Under the pieces are notes generated by a model, which did no database searches, was not told the origin of the DNA, and was given only the letters and a program-made list of their open reading frames with translations. From the NCBI RefSeq assembly GCF_001625655.1, contig NZ_AUYB01000098.1, forward strand, positions 62,001 to 126,000: a stretch of DNA of 64,000 nucleotides. The letters are read 5' to 3'. The stretch is from Pseudoalteromonas luteoviolacea DSM 6061 (GTDB taxonomy: Bacteria; Pseudomonadota; Gammaproteobacteria; Enterobacterales; Alteromonadaceae). The translations under genes and the position numbers were made by a program. Below are positions 35,615 to 44,879 of this stretch, one piece after another; positions within the stretch are counted from its first letter, which is position 1; the number at the start of each line of letters is the position of its first letter.

Positions 35615-36067
35615 ATGGTGGCTATGGATAGATATAACGAAATTATATTGCAGGCGCTTTTGGTGGATGGTCGCATTTCAAACGTAGACCTTGCAGAAAA
35701 GATAGGGCTTTCCCCCTCGGCGTGCTTGCGCCGAGTACAAGAGTTGGAATCCAAGGGACTTATCAAGGGTTATCGGGCTGTCTTAGATAGTGCCTTATTA
35801 GGCGTTGAGTTTATTGCGTATGTCGGTGTTGGATTAAGAGATCACTCAATGGAGTCGCAAAGCGCATTTGAAGCAGCAATTGAACGTGCGTTAGAGGTGA
35901 AAGAGTGCCACAACGTCACAGGCACCTTTGAATACTTATTAAGGGTGGAAACGCGCAATTTGCAAGCGTACAAAGCATTTCATGCAGATGTGCTTGGGGC
36001 AATCCCCCAAGTTAGCAACATTACGACTCATGTCGTCATGGAGTCAACTAAAGATGACCGAGCGTAA
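35615..36067 (+). CDS. Lrp/AsnC family regulator
   Basis: A 150-residue protein with an N-terminal helix-turn-helix (LLVDGRISNVDLAEKIGLSPSACLRRVQELESKGLIKGY) and a C-terminal RAM ligand-binding domain (FIAYVGVGL..., VTGTFEYLLRVETRNLQAYKAF). It probably controls the divergent LysE exporter gene in response to an amino acid. ATG 35615 is used; ATG 35624 is also possible, and neither has a strong Shine-Dalgarno sequence. Confidence 0.92.
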   Translation: MVAMDRYNEIILQALLVDGRISNVDLAEKIGLSPSACLRRVQELESKGLIKGYRAVLDSALLGVEFIAYVGVGLRDHSMESQSAFEAAIERALEVKECHNVTGTFEYLLRVETRNLQAYKAFHADVLGAIPQVSNITTHVVMESTKDDRA

Positions 36068-36395
36068 ATGTGCCATCTAGTTTAACTTGTTGGGTTGCTT
36101 ACCTGATGGCGAAGCCAAACTAAGTAAAGTGAATCATTGTGCACTTCCTTTGTTTAATTGATACAAAGCACTTGGGAAGTATTAATCCATGCCGAATAAG
36201 CCTTTTAATGTACAAAGCCTCAGCTCGTCACGTGCCACAGTTATATGCGTAAAAAGGTAAAAGACAAAGTGAAATACCTAAGTTTAACACTTCTATTTAT
36301 ACCAAATGTGAGCGGTGCATGTTGGCCTCATTTACGTGGCCAACATGAAATAATGAAACAGCCACTCAATCACGCAAAGTGGCTGTTGGATGGGC
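36068..36395. other. 328-bp intergenic stretch with two hairpins
   Basis: No gene is supported. ATGTTGGCC (36319-36327) pairs with GGCCAACAT (36338-36346), a 9-bp stem that could end the Lrp transcript. ACAGCCACT (36358-36366) pairs with AGTGGCTGT (36378-36386), 9 bp, just past the stop of the minus-strand peroxiredoxin gene and probably its terminator. Confidence 0.6.
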
Positions 36396-36869
36396 TTATA
36401 GAAGCGTTAAAATAACCTCAGCTTTACTGACTTCAAAAGATTTTGGCGCTTCTAAGTTCAGCTGTGTTACAACGCCATTTTCTACAATCATTGCATAGCG
36501 CTGTGATCGCACACCACCAAATCCCTCTGTGTCCATTTCTAAACCAAGTGCTTTTGTGAAGCTTGCATCACCATCGCCCAACATTCTAATTTCATCTGCA
36601 TTGTGTGCCTCGCCCCAAAACTTCATGACGAATGCATCGTTTACAGATACACAGAAAATTTCATCGACACCTTTCGCTTTGATTTTGTCGGCCAATGTGA
36701 CAAAGCCCGGTAAGTGTGACGCTGAGCAAGTGGGCGTAAAAGCGCCAGGAACCGCGAATACAACAACCTTTTTGTTTGCAAATAGGGTGTCTGTTGAAAG
36801 CGTTTGCATGCCTTCTGCCGTTAATTCAGATAAGGTTGACGCAGGAATCTTTTGGCCTTGTTCAATCAT
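36396..36869 (-). CDS. Peroxiredoxin, Prx5-type
   Basis: A 157-residue atypical peroxiredoxin reducing H2O2 and organic peroxides in the cytoplasm. PGAFTPTCSASHLPGF holds the peroxidatic Cys48; FCVSVNDAFVMKFWGEAHNA and GVRSQRYAMIVENGVV are Prx5-type. No fused glutaredoxin domain, unlike some marine relatives. Single gene with its own terminator. Confidence 0.93.
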   Translation of the reverse strand: MIEQGQKIPASTLSELTAEGMQTLSTDTLFANKKVVVFAVPGAFTPTCSASHLPGFVTLADKIKAKGVDEIFCVSVNDAFVMKFWGEAHNADEIRMLGDGDASFTKALGLEMDTEGFGGVRSQRYAMIVENGVVTQLNLEAPKSFEVSKAEVILTLL

Positions 36870-36988
36870 ATGTTTTTCTCTTTAAATTAGATTTACGCTA
36901 GTTTATTACTTTACAAAGGACATAAACACCGACAATAAACAGGGTTATGATAAAAGGTTGCCTGCAATGGTGTTTTGCAGGCCAAATC

Positions 36989-38659
36989 TTAATCGCTGTG
37001 ATATGCGTCGTTGTGTACATTAGCTGCACGCCCTGAAGGGTCGGCATTTTCTTCAAAGCTCTTATCCCAAGCTAATGCTTCAGGAGTGGAGCACGCGACA
37101 GATTTACCGTGGGGGACACATTTAGCCGCTGCTTCTCCTGGAAAGTGCTCTTCAAATATCGTGCGATAAAAAAATGCTTCTTTACTGTCAGGGGTATTAA
37201 TCGGGAAGCGGTAATGTGCATTCGCTAAGTCTTGATCCGAAACTTGTCCGTCAACATACTCTCGCAATGAGTCTATCCAAGAATATCCAACACCGTCCGA
37301 AAATTGCTCTTTTTGTCGCCATAACACATCATCCGGTAAATAACCGTCAAACGCCTCTCGGATAATGTGTTTTTCGATACGGCCATCTTTACACATTTTA
37401 TATTCGGGGTTGGTACGCATCGCAACATCAACAAACTCTTTGTCTAAGAATGGGACGCGTGCTTCAACGCCCCAAGCAGCCATTGATTTGTTTGCACGTA
37501 AGCAATCAAACATGTGCAGCTTTGACACCTTGCGATTGAGTTCTTCATGAAACTCTTTGCTATTTGGCGCCTTGTGGAAGTATAAATAGCCACCAAATAG
37601 CTCATCTGCACCTTCACCAGATAGCACCATTTTAATGCCCATAGCTTTAATACATCTAGCCATTAAATACATGGGGGTTGAGGCGCGAATTGTCGTCACG
37701 TCATACGTTTCTAGGTGATATACCACTTCTCGCAGGGCATCTAAACCTTGTTGAACTGTAAAATGGATTGGGTGGTGAATAGTACCTATACGATCCGCAA
37801 CCTTTTGTGCAGCTGCTAAATCAGGCGAACCTTCTAAACCAATTGAAAAGGAGTGAAGTTTAGGCCACCAAGCGTCACTGGCGTCATTGTCTTCAATTCG
37901 TTTAGCTGCATACTGCTGCGTTATAGCTGAAATAACAGAGGAGTCTAGTCCACCTGAAAGCAATACACCGTAGGGCACATCACACATTAGCTGGCGCTTA
38001 ACCGCAGACTCTAACCCATTTTTTACATCTTGCACACTGGCAGGGTTGTCCTTAACAGAATCAAAACTTTGCCAGTCCCGATGGTAGTACTTATGGTAAG
38101 ATCCTTCTTTTGAATATAGATAGTGGCCAGGGGGAAATTCTTCTATTTGATTGCAAATTGGTGTGAGTGCTTTCATCTCACTGGCAACATAAAAGTTACC
38201 GTGCTGATCTCTACCTGTGTATAGAGGGATGATCCCAATATGATCGCGGCCAATTAAATATGCATCATTTTCTTCGTCGTAAAGACAAAACGCAAAAATA
38301 CCATTTAGCTCATCCAAAAATTCAGGGCCTTTCTGTTTGTACAAGGCTAAAATGATTTCGCAATCAGACTCAGTTTGAAACTCAAATGGCACCGTTAAGG
38401 TTTCAGCTAAATCTTTGTGATTGTAAATTTCCCCATTGACGGCTAAAACGTTGGTTTTTTCTGGGTTGTACAAAGGCTGGGCACCGCTTGAAACACCAAC
38501 TATAGCTAATCTTTCATGGACTAATATAGCCTTGTCACTGGAGTAAACACCAGACCAGTCGGGCCCCCTATGCCTTAACTTTTTTGACATTTCAATTGCT
38601 TGCGATCTTAACTTGTCCGGTGAACTTTTTAGTTCTAAAACACCAAATATTGAACACAT
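36989..38659 (-). CDS. asnB: Asparagine synthetase B (glutamine-hydrolysing)
   Basis: A 556-residue enzyme making asparagine from aspartate, glutamine and ATP. The N-terminal glutaminase domain starts with Cys2 (MCSIFGVLE) and has RHRGPDWSGV and NGEIYNH. The synthetase domain has the PP-loop GVLLSGGLDSS and LSGEGADELFGGYLYFHKAP. Length matches E. coli AsnB (554). Its own transcription unit; start region is clear of the pcp operon terminator. Confidence 0.97.
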   Translation of the reverse strand: MCSIFGVLELKSSPDKLRSQAIEMSKKLRHRGPDWSGVYSSDKAILVHERLAIVGVSSGAQPLYNPEKTNVLAVNGEIYNHKDLAETLTVPFEFQTESDCEIILALYKQKGPEFLDELNGIFAFCLYDEENDAYLIGRDHIGIIPLYTGRDQHGNFYVASEMKALTPICNQIEEFPPGHYLYSKEGSYHKYYHRDWQSFDSVKDNPASVQDVKNGLESAVKRQLMCDVPYGVLLSGGLDSSVISAITQQYAAKRIEDNDASDAWWPKLHSFSIGLEGSPDLAAAQKVADRIGTIHHPIHFTVQQGLDALREVVYHLETYDVTTIRASTPMYLMARCIKAMGIKMVLSGEGADELFGGYLYFHKAPNSKEFHEELNRKVSKLHMFDCLRANKSMAAWGVEARVPFLDKEFVDVAMRTNPEYKMCKDGRIEKHIIREAFDGYLPDDVLWRQKEQFSDGVGYSWIDSLREYVDGQVSDQDLANAHYRFPINTPDSKEAFFYRTIFEEHFPGEAAAKCVPHGKSVACSTPEALAWDKSFEENADPSGRAANVHNDAYHSD

Positions 38660-38822
38660 ATTACCCTCATTCCTGTTTGTGTATGATGATGTACCACATA
38701 GATTTATTTATACGCAGCAGTATGGTTGTAGTGATATTTTTTAACTGCTTTAAAGATATAACTATCAGAAAACTTTGTATAAGTCACACACAAAATTAGC
38801 AACTAAAGAAAGGGAAAGTAAG

Positions 38823-38854
38823 ACCATTTTGGTGCTTGTTTGCACCAAAACGGT
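38823..38854 (-). terminator. Terminator of the pcp operon
   Basis: TTTTGGTGC (38827-38835) with GCACCAAAA (38842-38850), 6-nt loop; ACC and GGT extend the stem outside one mismatch. It lies 11-40 bp past the pcp stop on the minus strand. Confidence 0.75.
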
Positions 38855-38864
38855 ATATGTGAGG

Positions 38865-39527
38865 TTAGTGTGTAGTTCCCGCTGCAATTGCGAGATCCTG
38901 ATCGTGCCTTAAAGCGGACGAAATCATGGATTTTAGCGCAGAAATAACGGTTGTTTGTGTCATGCTTGGTGCACCACTGTGGTGCACTGCTTGGCTTGGT
39001 AAATAGGGGATGTGGACAAAACCGCCTTTTAAGTTTTGTTTGTGACTATCAATGTAATGACAAAGCCCATACATAACATGGTTGCAAACATAAGTCCCTG
39101 CTGTATTTGAGATACTGGCAGGGATCAGTGCTTCATGTAAGTCCCATAGCATATGCTTAATTGGTAACTTGGCAAATATGGCATCTGGCCCGCCTTTAAC
39201 TACAGGAGTGTCTATTGGCTGGTGGCCTGCATTGTCTTGAATACGAGCATCATTGATATTGATAGCAATGCGCTCAATACTAATATCGCTTCTGCCCCCA
39301 GCTTGACCTACGCACAAAACAAGTGCAGGGTCGTGTAGGGCAATGTTGTTGTATAGCGCTTCTAAAGATGTATCAAATTCACAAGGAAGCTCTCTTGTAA
39401 TTACGATGTGGCCTTCAATTATCAGCCCCTCTAGCTGCTGTACGGCTTGCCATGAAGGATTTACTTTTTCTCCACCAAAAGGCTCAAAGCCAGTGATCAA
39501 AACCGTAGGATGGTTTGTATTAGTCAT
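38865..39527 (-). CDS. pcp: Pyroglutamyl-peptidase I
   Basis: A 220-residue cysteine peptidase that removes N-terminal pyroglutamate from peptides. The triad is Glu85, Cys148 (GTYVCNHVMYG) and His172 (HIPYLP), each 4 above the classical 81/144/168 numbering. Start motif ITGFEPFGGEKVNPSW. Last gene of a five-gene operon, overlapping the DUF979 gene by 8 nt. The released 5-oxoproline is the substrate expected for PxpBC made from the same mRNA. Confidence 0.96.
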   Translation of the reverse strand: MTNTNHPTVLITGFEPFGGEKVNPSWQAVQQLEGLIIEGHIVITRELPCEFDTSLEALYNNIALHDPALVLCVGQAGGRSDISIERIAININDARIQDNAGHQPIDTPVVKGGPDAIFAKLPIKHMLWDLHEALIPASISNTAGTYVCNHVMYGLCHYIDSHKQNLKGGFVHIPYLPSQAVHHSGAPSMTQTTVISALKSMISSALRHDQDLAIAAGTTH

Positions 39528-40542
39528 TAAAAATCACTCCATACATGAGGAAGATATTTATAATCAACAGCGCAATTGCAGTTGGTATTTGAACTTTGAT
39601 AACTTGATATTTGTCTTTTAAGTCTAAAAGTGCAGCAGGTACAATGTTAAAATTAGCAGCCATTGGGGTCATTAAAGTACCGCAATAGCCTGAGTACATT
39701 CCAATTGCTACGAGTGGGGCCGGGCTAGCGCCATGTCCTTGGATCAAAAATGGCACCGCGATGCCAGCTGTCATTACAGGGAATGCAGCAAAAGCATTAC
39801 CCATTATCATTGTAAACAGTGCCATTCCTACGCAGTACAACACGACAAGCATAAACCGATTGTCTGGTGAGATAAACAGCGTCACAATGTCTTGTATGGC
39901 AGTACCAGTATTAGCAACGATAAAAACGCCACCCAACATAGCGAGCATTTGAGGTAAAATAGCGGCCCAACCAATCGAGTCGACTAATCGTCTTGACTCA
40001 CTTAGCGCCATAAACGGGCTTCCAGATGTAAACTTCCATGCAACAAGCAAAGCGCCACCGCAAGCGAGGGTAAGTGATGCCAGTGTTAAATGGTTTTGGT
40101 CGAGTAAAAATATCCCGCCGAAATTAAGTCCGCCCAAAAACAGAGTGCATACGACAGTAATAATAGGTATTAAAACAGCAGGTACAAATAATTTGTTACC
40201 TATACTCTGTGCGTGTTTTTCAAGTTCCTCGTCATTTGGCATGTTGTAAGTACCCATTGAGACCAAGCCCAAACCGGCTAGGGCAGCGATAAGCAATACA
40301 CTGATCCCAACCCATTGATAGGTGATTGTTTCACCTAACAGAGCAATCGATAAGTCGCCAAATAAAAAGACATTGCCAAACAACATCCAAAATAACGCTG
40401 TAGTTAAGCGTTTTGGGTGCTTTTTATCTTGTAGAGTCTTAACTACCAAGAACAACACAACAAAGCCGATCAACAAATAAATATTATCAATTGATAGTAT
40501 TGCTGGCTGAGCCTGTTGTGCACCAGTACTTACTGCGCTCAT
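39520..40542 (-). CDS. DUF979 family membrane permease
   Basis: A 340-residue polytopic inner-membrane protein with about ten helices. With the DUF969 protein upstream (4-nt ATGA overlap) it forms the pair usually found beside pcp and pxp genes in Firmicutes and Proteobacteria. The pair is thought to make a transporter, probably for pyroglutamate or pyroglutamyl peptides. Landmarks: MGNAFAAFPVMTAGIAVPFLI and AIGMYSGYCGTLMTPMAANFNIVPAALL. Substrate assignment is inferred from gene context. Confidence 0.88.
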   Translation of the reverse strand: MSAVSTGAQQAQPAILSIDNIYLLIGFVVLFLVVKTLQDKKHPKRLTTALFWMLFGNVFLFGDLSIALLGETITYQWVGISVLLIAALAGLGLVSMGTYNMPNDEELEKHAQSIGNKLFVPAVLIPIITVVCTLFLGGLNFGGIFLLDQNHLTLASLTLACGGALLVAWKFTSGSPFMALSESRRLVDSIGWAAILPQMLAMLGGVFIVANTGTAIQDIVTLFISPDNRFMLVVLYCVGMALFTMIMGNAFAAFPVMTAGIAVPFLIQGHGASPAPLVAIGMYSGYCGTLMTPMAANFNIVPAALLDLKDKYQVIKVQIPTAIALLIINIFLMYGVIFND

Positions 40543-41282
40543 GCTGTTTCCTTACTGTCGATTGATTTATCACTGTAATTTGTAGGGGTATTCCTAAGCT
40601 CGGCAATCTTATTACAAATTTTTGCTTCGAGTCGTGCGAGTCTAAATAAATGAACAATCAGCGCAGCGATAGCTGTAGGAATGGCCCATAAGCCAATATG
40701 TAACGGTTCGATGCCTGCGATACCGTTTTCTTTTAAGAACGCATCCATCAAAAGTACAGCGCCAAAAGCGATAAATATATCTTCACCAAAGAACACCGCG
40801 ATATTGTCGCAAGCTGCTGAATGTGCGCTGATCATATCTTTGACTTCTTTAGGTAAATCGCCGTGTACATTGGCAGCAGCGCCAAGCGCCATAGGCGCTA
40901 ATAATGGTCGTACCGTTTGTGCTTGACCTGCTAGGCTGAGCAACCCAAGGGCAGCTGAGGTTTCCCTAACAACGAAATAAACGCTTAAGATACGAGCCGT
41001 GGTGGCGCCTTTAATGCTAGCTATCCAGCTTTTGGCTCTATTTTGTAGACCATACCTCTCTAAAATTGCGATGACAGGCAAGATCAAAAGAAAACTTGCC
41101 AGCTGTCTCGAGTTCATGAATTTTTCACCAAATGTGGCTAGCAACTCAGCAAAGTTTAAATCAACTGCCCAGCCAGTAATTAGGCCAGCAGCAGTGACTA
41201 CGAGTAATGGGTTGAAGCGAAAGGCAAAGCCTAATACGACAACAAGTATCCCCGTTAGGGGTAATAAATTAAGTTCACTCAT
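40539..41282 (-). CDS. DUF969 family membrane protein
   Basis: A 247-residue protein with six or seven hydrophobic segments, the partner of the DUF979 permease. Landmarks: VLGFAFRFNPLLVVTAAGLITGW, LPVIAILERYGLQNRA, and GQAQTVRPLLAPMALGAAANVHGDLP. Its start overlaps the end of pxpC by 4 nt. Likely one half of a heteromeric transporter for a pyroglutamate-type compound. Confidence 0.88.
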   Translation of the reverse strand: MSELNLLPLTGILVVVLGFAFRFNPLLVVTAAGLITGWAVDLNFAELLATFGEKFMNSRQLASFLLILPVIAILERYGLQNRAKSWIASIKGATTARILSVYFVVRETSAALGLLSLAGQAQTVRPLLAPMALGAAANVHGDLPKEVKDMISAHSAACDNIAVFFGEDIFIAFGAVLLMDAFLKENGIAGIEPLHIGLWAIPTAIAALIVHLFRLARLEAKICNKIAELRNTPTNYSDKSIDSKETA

Positions 41283-42214
41283 TTTGTATTCTTATCGTTA
41301 TTGTTTATGGCGATCTTGAGCTGAGCTAGATGCTTAGCCTGAAGCTCGGTGGCTTGTTTGGCTTCTTCTCTTGTCACAAGCTCAAATGTACAACTTTGCC
41401 CTGCGACCAACTGGCTTAGATGTCTTAAATCTGCTTCGATCACCTGTGCAATGATTGGGTATCCCCCGGTGGTTTGGCAATCATTACCCAGAATAATGGG
41501 TTTTCCGTTAGGGGGCAATTGAATGATGCCCGGCATTACAGCTTGGCTGGGTATACTTTGTGTATGACTTAAGTCTTGCTCGCCTTCTAGTCGAACACCC
41601 ATTCTGTTGCTTTGCGGAAGAACTTGCCATTGTTGCGCGATGAATGTTTGTAATTTAGATGAGCCAATCAATTCACAATGAGGGCCTTCTAACACTCTAA
41701 TTCTATTGTTATATTTCGGCAGTGCAGCCCCAACTTTAGACAGTGGGGGGAATGACTCGTAGCTAAGTACATCACCATCTTTTAATTGGTGACCTGCTAA
41801 ACCTCCAAACCCAGCTTGAAGATCTGTAGAGTAGGAATTAAGAACAGCATCTAATTGAAAACCCCCTTGCACTGCTAAATAGGCCCTTAGTCCATCCTTG
41901 CTAGAACTAAAACTGAGTATGTCTCCAGCCTTTACAGCATACCGCCAATTACTGTCTAGGTTCTGTCCATTCAATTTAGCGCCTAGATCTGCGCCAGTGA
42001 TCGAAAAATTTGTATCCAATAAAAACTCGAATTGGCAAAGACCTACTGTGATTTCAATTACTGATGTGTATTCAGGGTTATGCAATAATGTATTTGCATA
42101 TTGCATTGCGAGAGGGTCTAGTACACCTGCTTGAGAAACGCCTAAATGCCTGTAACCTGAACGACCTAAATCTTGTACGCAAGCTTGAATGCCTCCCTTA
42201 AGAGTTTTTAACAT
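41279..42214 (-). CDS. pxpC: 5-oxoprolinase subunit C (KipA/biotin-dependent carboxyltransferase-like family)
   Basis: A 311-residue member of the PxpC/KipA family: GGIQACVQDLGRSGYRHLGVSQAGVLDPLAM at the start, AVQGGFQLD, and the late SNRMGVRLEG...IQLPPNGKPIILGNDCQTTGGYP. PxpA, B and C together hydrolyse 5-oxoproline to glutamate using ATP. Overlaps pxpB by 7 nt. PxpA is not encoded in the window. Confidence 0.94.
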   Translation of the reverse strand: MLKTLKGGIQACVQDLGRSGYRHLGVSQAGVLDPLAMQYANTLLHNPEYTSVIEITVGLCQFEFLLDTNFSITGADLGAKLNGQNLDSNWRYAVKAGDILSFSSSKDGLRAYLAVQGGFQLDAVLNSYSTDLQAGFGGLAGHQLKDGDVLSYESFPPLSKVGAALPKYNNRIRVLEGPHCELIGSSKLQTFIAQQWQVLPQSNRMGVRLEGEQDLSHTQSIPSQAVMPGIIQLPPNGKPIILGNDCQTTGGYPIIAQVIEADLRHLSQLVAGQSCTFELVTREEAKQATELQAKHLAQLKIAINNNDKNTK

Positions 42215-42864
42215 GCGCTCTCCTTGCTGGGTATAAACTTCACAATATCTCCCGGTTGAAAAATACTAGGTGTGTCTAATTGATGATCAAATAAATTTGT
42301 ACTTGTGTGACCAATGAGTCTCCAGCCTCCTGGAGATTCACTCGGATATATGGCCGTAAGGTCTTCTGCAATAGCCACAGAACCCTTGGGTACATGTGTC
42401 CGTGGGGAAGCCAACCTTGGCAGCTGAAGCTGTTTATCTAAGTCACCTAAGTAGGCAAAGCCAGGTAAAAAGCCTAAAAACTTAACCTGATAAGTACAAG
42501 ATGAATGTAACTCGATAACCTGTGCCGCAGACAAGGTTAATAGCTGTGCTACTTCCTCTAAATCCGGGCCATATTGACCACCATAATGTGTGATAATTTC
42601 GTGTGTAGTCGGTTTGAACTCTTGTGGTTCGATGTTTTCCCAAGCTACTTGCATTTGCTCTAGCCAAAACTCTGGGTCTTGTGAATGCATTAAGTAACCG
42701 GTAATGGTTGTTTTCGCAGGTACTATATCGATAAATACCTTTTGCTCGCGCATCCAAGTGTGTAGAGCAAATAACTTGTTTTGCTGCTGTGGTGTAAGGG
42801 TCGATTGGGCAATTTCTATAACGAGTGCACGTTCGCCCAATATATAGGTCTTGTTGTTTGTCAT
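42208..42864 (-). CDS. pxpB: 5-oxoprolinase subunit B (KipI family)
   Basis: A 218-residue PxpB/KipI protein: ERALVIEIAQ near the start, the YGGQYGPDLEEVAQ segment, FLGFLPGFAYLGDLDKQLQLPRLASPRTHVPKGSVAIAEDLTAIYPSESPGGWRLIGHT and a FQPGDIVKF ending, all family signatures. First gene of the operon (ATG with no gene between it and the terminator of the convergent-strand neighbour), so pxpA does not precede it as it often does. Confidence 0.94.
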   Translation of the reverse strand: MTNNKTYILGERALVIEIAQSTLTPQQQNKLFALHTWMREQKVFIDIVPAKTTITGYLMHSQDPEFWLEQMQVAWENIEPQEFKPTTHEIITHYGGQYGPDLEEVAQLLTLSAAQVIELHSSCTYQVKFLGFLPGFAYLGDLDKQLQLPRLASPRTHVPKGSVAIAEDLTAIYPSESPGGWRLIGHTSTNLFDHQLDTPSIFQPGDIVKFIPSKESAC

Positions 42865-42994
42865 TCAATAGTCTTTACAGTGATTAGAACACGACTTTAT
42901 AATTATATTTACGTTGTCATTACATTTTTCTTGCGCGTTCAATATACATTTTTGGAAGAAGTGTGACCATACGATAAAAGGGTATAACACATAC

Positions 42995-43025
42995 AAAAAG
43001 GCCATGCATTTAGCATGGCCTTTTT
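42995..43025 (-). terminator. Terminator of the exported aminopeptidase gene
   Basis: A 13-bp perfect stem, AAAAAGGCCATGC (42995-43007) with GCATGGCCTTTTT (43013-43025), 5-nt loop, directly past the stop on the minus strand. Confidence 0.93.
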
Positions 43026-43032
43026 AGCTAGA

Positions 43033-44547
43033 TTAGTTGCCGCTTAACAGCCACTCACTTAGGATTCTTACACCATAGCCAGTGCCGCCTGCAGGCACCT
43101 CGTCTTTGGTTTTTTTAGAGATTGCATTTCCAGCAATATCAATGTGAACCCAGCGAGTGTCGCCAACGAATTGCTGCAAAAACGTTGCCGCTGTTGTCGC
43201 ACCAGGCCCATAAGAACCTATGTTAGTTAAGTCTGCAATATCTGACTTTAATGCGTCTTTGTAACCAAGTGGAAGGCGCCACACCTGTTCATTTACAGTT
43301 TTACCCGCCAGTGTAAACTCTTTAACTAATTGGTCGTCTTCAGAAAAAATTGCCGAATAGTTGTTGCCTACCGCTCTGATCTTTGAGCCAGTTAGTGTTG
43401 CTAAGTCGACCATAATTTCAGGTTTGTAGAACTGGCGTGCATACCAAAGGGCATCGCTTAGAATTAATCTACCTTCGGCATCCGTATTTAGAACTTCAAC
43501 ACTTAGTCCTTCTGCTGTACGTAATACGTCTCCTGGTGCAAACGAATTTTCAGAAACCATGTTCGCAGCCATAGGCATAACTGCAACAACGTTGACGTCA
43601 GCTTTAGCTTTTGCCATTGCTTGCACCGTACCTAGTACAGCCGCAGCACCTGCCATGTCTACTTTCATTAGAGCGATAGATTTACCGGTTTTAACATTGT
43701 AACCACCTGAATCGAACGTAATACCTTTACCAACTAATGCGATTGGGGTGTCATTGTTTCCTTTGTAGTGTGCGATAACAAGTCTAGACCCTTGTGCACT
43801 ACCGCGGCCAACTGCTTCTAGAGCACCCATACCAAGTTCTTTGATTTCAGCAGGTTCTAATACTTTTACTTCAACGCCGTATTGTTCAAGTTGCTTTGCA
43901 GCATTTGCAAAGTCTACCGGTGTCATTTCAGACGCGATTTCTGATGTTAAATCACGTGCCAAAAATACGCCTGATTGAATATGTTCAAGTGTTAAATACT
44001 CTTTTGCCGCTTTACGTTTGCTATCTACGTCTATGCTGTAACTAATGTTAAAAGTATTTGGTTCCTTTTTGTAAACTTCAAAAGTATGGTCTCGCAGGTT
44101 AATACCGTGAGCTAGCTGCGCTGCTAGTTCAGAGTTATTAACTTCACCTTCAAAGCTTTCAAAAGAAATTGCAACTGTTTCCGACTTTTTATCTTCAAGT
44201 TTAGCGTGCAGGTTGCCACCTAACTTTGTCATTTTGCTAGCATTTAGCTCGTCTTCTTTACCAAGACCTACAACTAAAATACGCGCATAGTCAGAGGAAA
44301 CTGGAGCTATTACTTCTACAGTCTTGCCAAACTTACCTTCAAAGTTTTCTGTTTCTATCGCTTTAGACAGTTGTGTTCTAGTTGCTTTGTCTAAAAACTT
44401 GAATGAAGCTTTTTGGTCTTCGGCTTTAAAAACAACCAATGACTTTGCATCTTGTAGCTTTGAAGTGAATTGAATATCAGCTGCGTGCGCAGATAGTGAA
44501 GCACCTAATGCAATAGCAACAGTTGAAAGACGAGAAATAATAGACAT
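43033..44547 (-). CDS. Leucyl aminopeptidase family M17, with signal peptide
   Basis: A 504-residue M17 aminopeptidase. The C-terminal catalytic domain has VGKGITFDSGGYNVKTG, MKVDMAGAAAV, NTDAEGRLILSDAL (dimetal-site signature) and ATLTGS. Unusually for M17 it begins with a signal peptide (MSIISRLSTVAIALGASLSAHA), so it should act in the periplasm or outside. I start at the ATG 44547 with AGAGGA about 9 nt upstream; a longer open frame starts at 44577. It releases N-terminal residues from peptides and fits the neighbouring peptide- and pyroglutamate-use genes. Single gene. Confidence 0.93.
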   Translation of the reverse strand: MSIISRLSTVAIALGASLSAHAADIQFTSKLQDAKSLVVFKAEDQKASFKFLDKATRTQLSKAIETENFEGKFGKTVEVIAPVSSDYARILVVGLGKEDELNASKMTKLGGNLHAKLEDKKSETVAISFESFEGEVNNSELAAQLAHGINLRDHTFEVYKKEPNTFNISYSIDVDSKRKAAKEYLTLEHIQSGVFLARDLTSEIASEMTPVDFANAAKQLEQYGVEVKVLEPAEIKELGMGALEAVGRGSAQGSRLVIAHYKGNNDTPIALVGKGITFDSGGYNVKTGKSIALMKVDMAGAAAVLGTVQAMAKAKADVNVVAVMPMAANMVSENSFAPGDVLRTAEGLSVEVLNTDAEGRLILSDALWYARQFYKPEIMVDLATLTGSKIRAVGNNYSAIFSEDDQLVKEFTLAGKTVNEQVWRLPLGYKDALKSDIADLTNIGSYGPGATTAATFLQQFVGDTRWVHIDIAGNAISKKTKDEVPAGGTGYGVRILSEWLLSGN

Positions 44548-44879
44548 TATAAAAATCCTCTGGATATTGAGTGACAACGTTTTACCTTATTTTCAATAGC
44601 ATATTAATTGAATGTCGTTGAACTGCTCGGATTCTAGGGTGAGTTGCAAGGGCAGCGACTCCTAATTGGTTATGTGTTGATTGTAGCAACCAATTGTATT
44701 TGTTGTTGGCAGATGAATTCAAATAACAAAATATGAGGTAACACGTGTAATTCCTCATGGTTTAGCTTTAACAATTGGTCAAAGTAAGATTTGAGCCCAA
44801 AATTACAAAGAGAAATTGAAATGGAATTTCTCGCTATACGGTCTGATTAGTCAGATAAACAAAATTAAGGAGCATATGT
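44548..44879. other. 332-bp divergent promoter region with inverted repeats
   Basis: Between the M17 gene (-) and the Msr fusion gene (+). AATTGGTT (44664-44671) with AACCAATT (44688-44695); ATGAGG (44733-44738) with CCTCAT (44753-44758); GAGAAATT (44810-44817) with AATTTCTC (44825-44832). The last lies just before the Msr gene and could be an operator. No coding sequence supported. Confidence 0.5.

Noticed and set aside
36989..42864. asnB as part of the pyroglutamate operon
   Set aside because: A 200-bp gap with the pcp terminator separates them; nothing links the functions directly.
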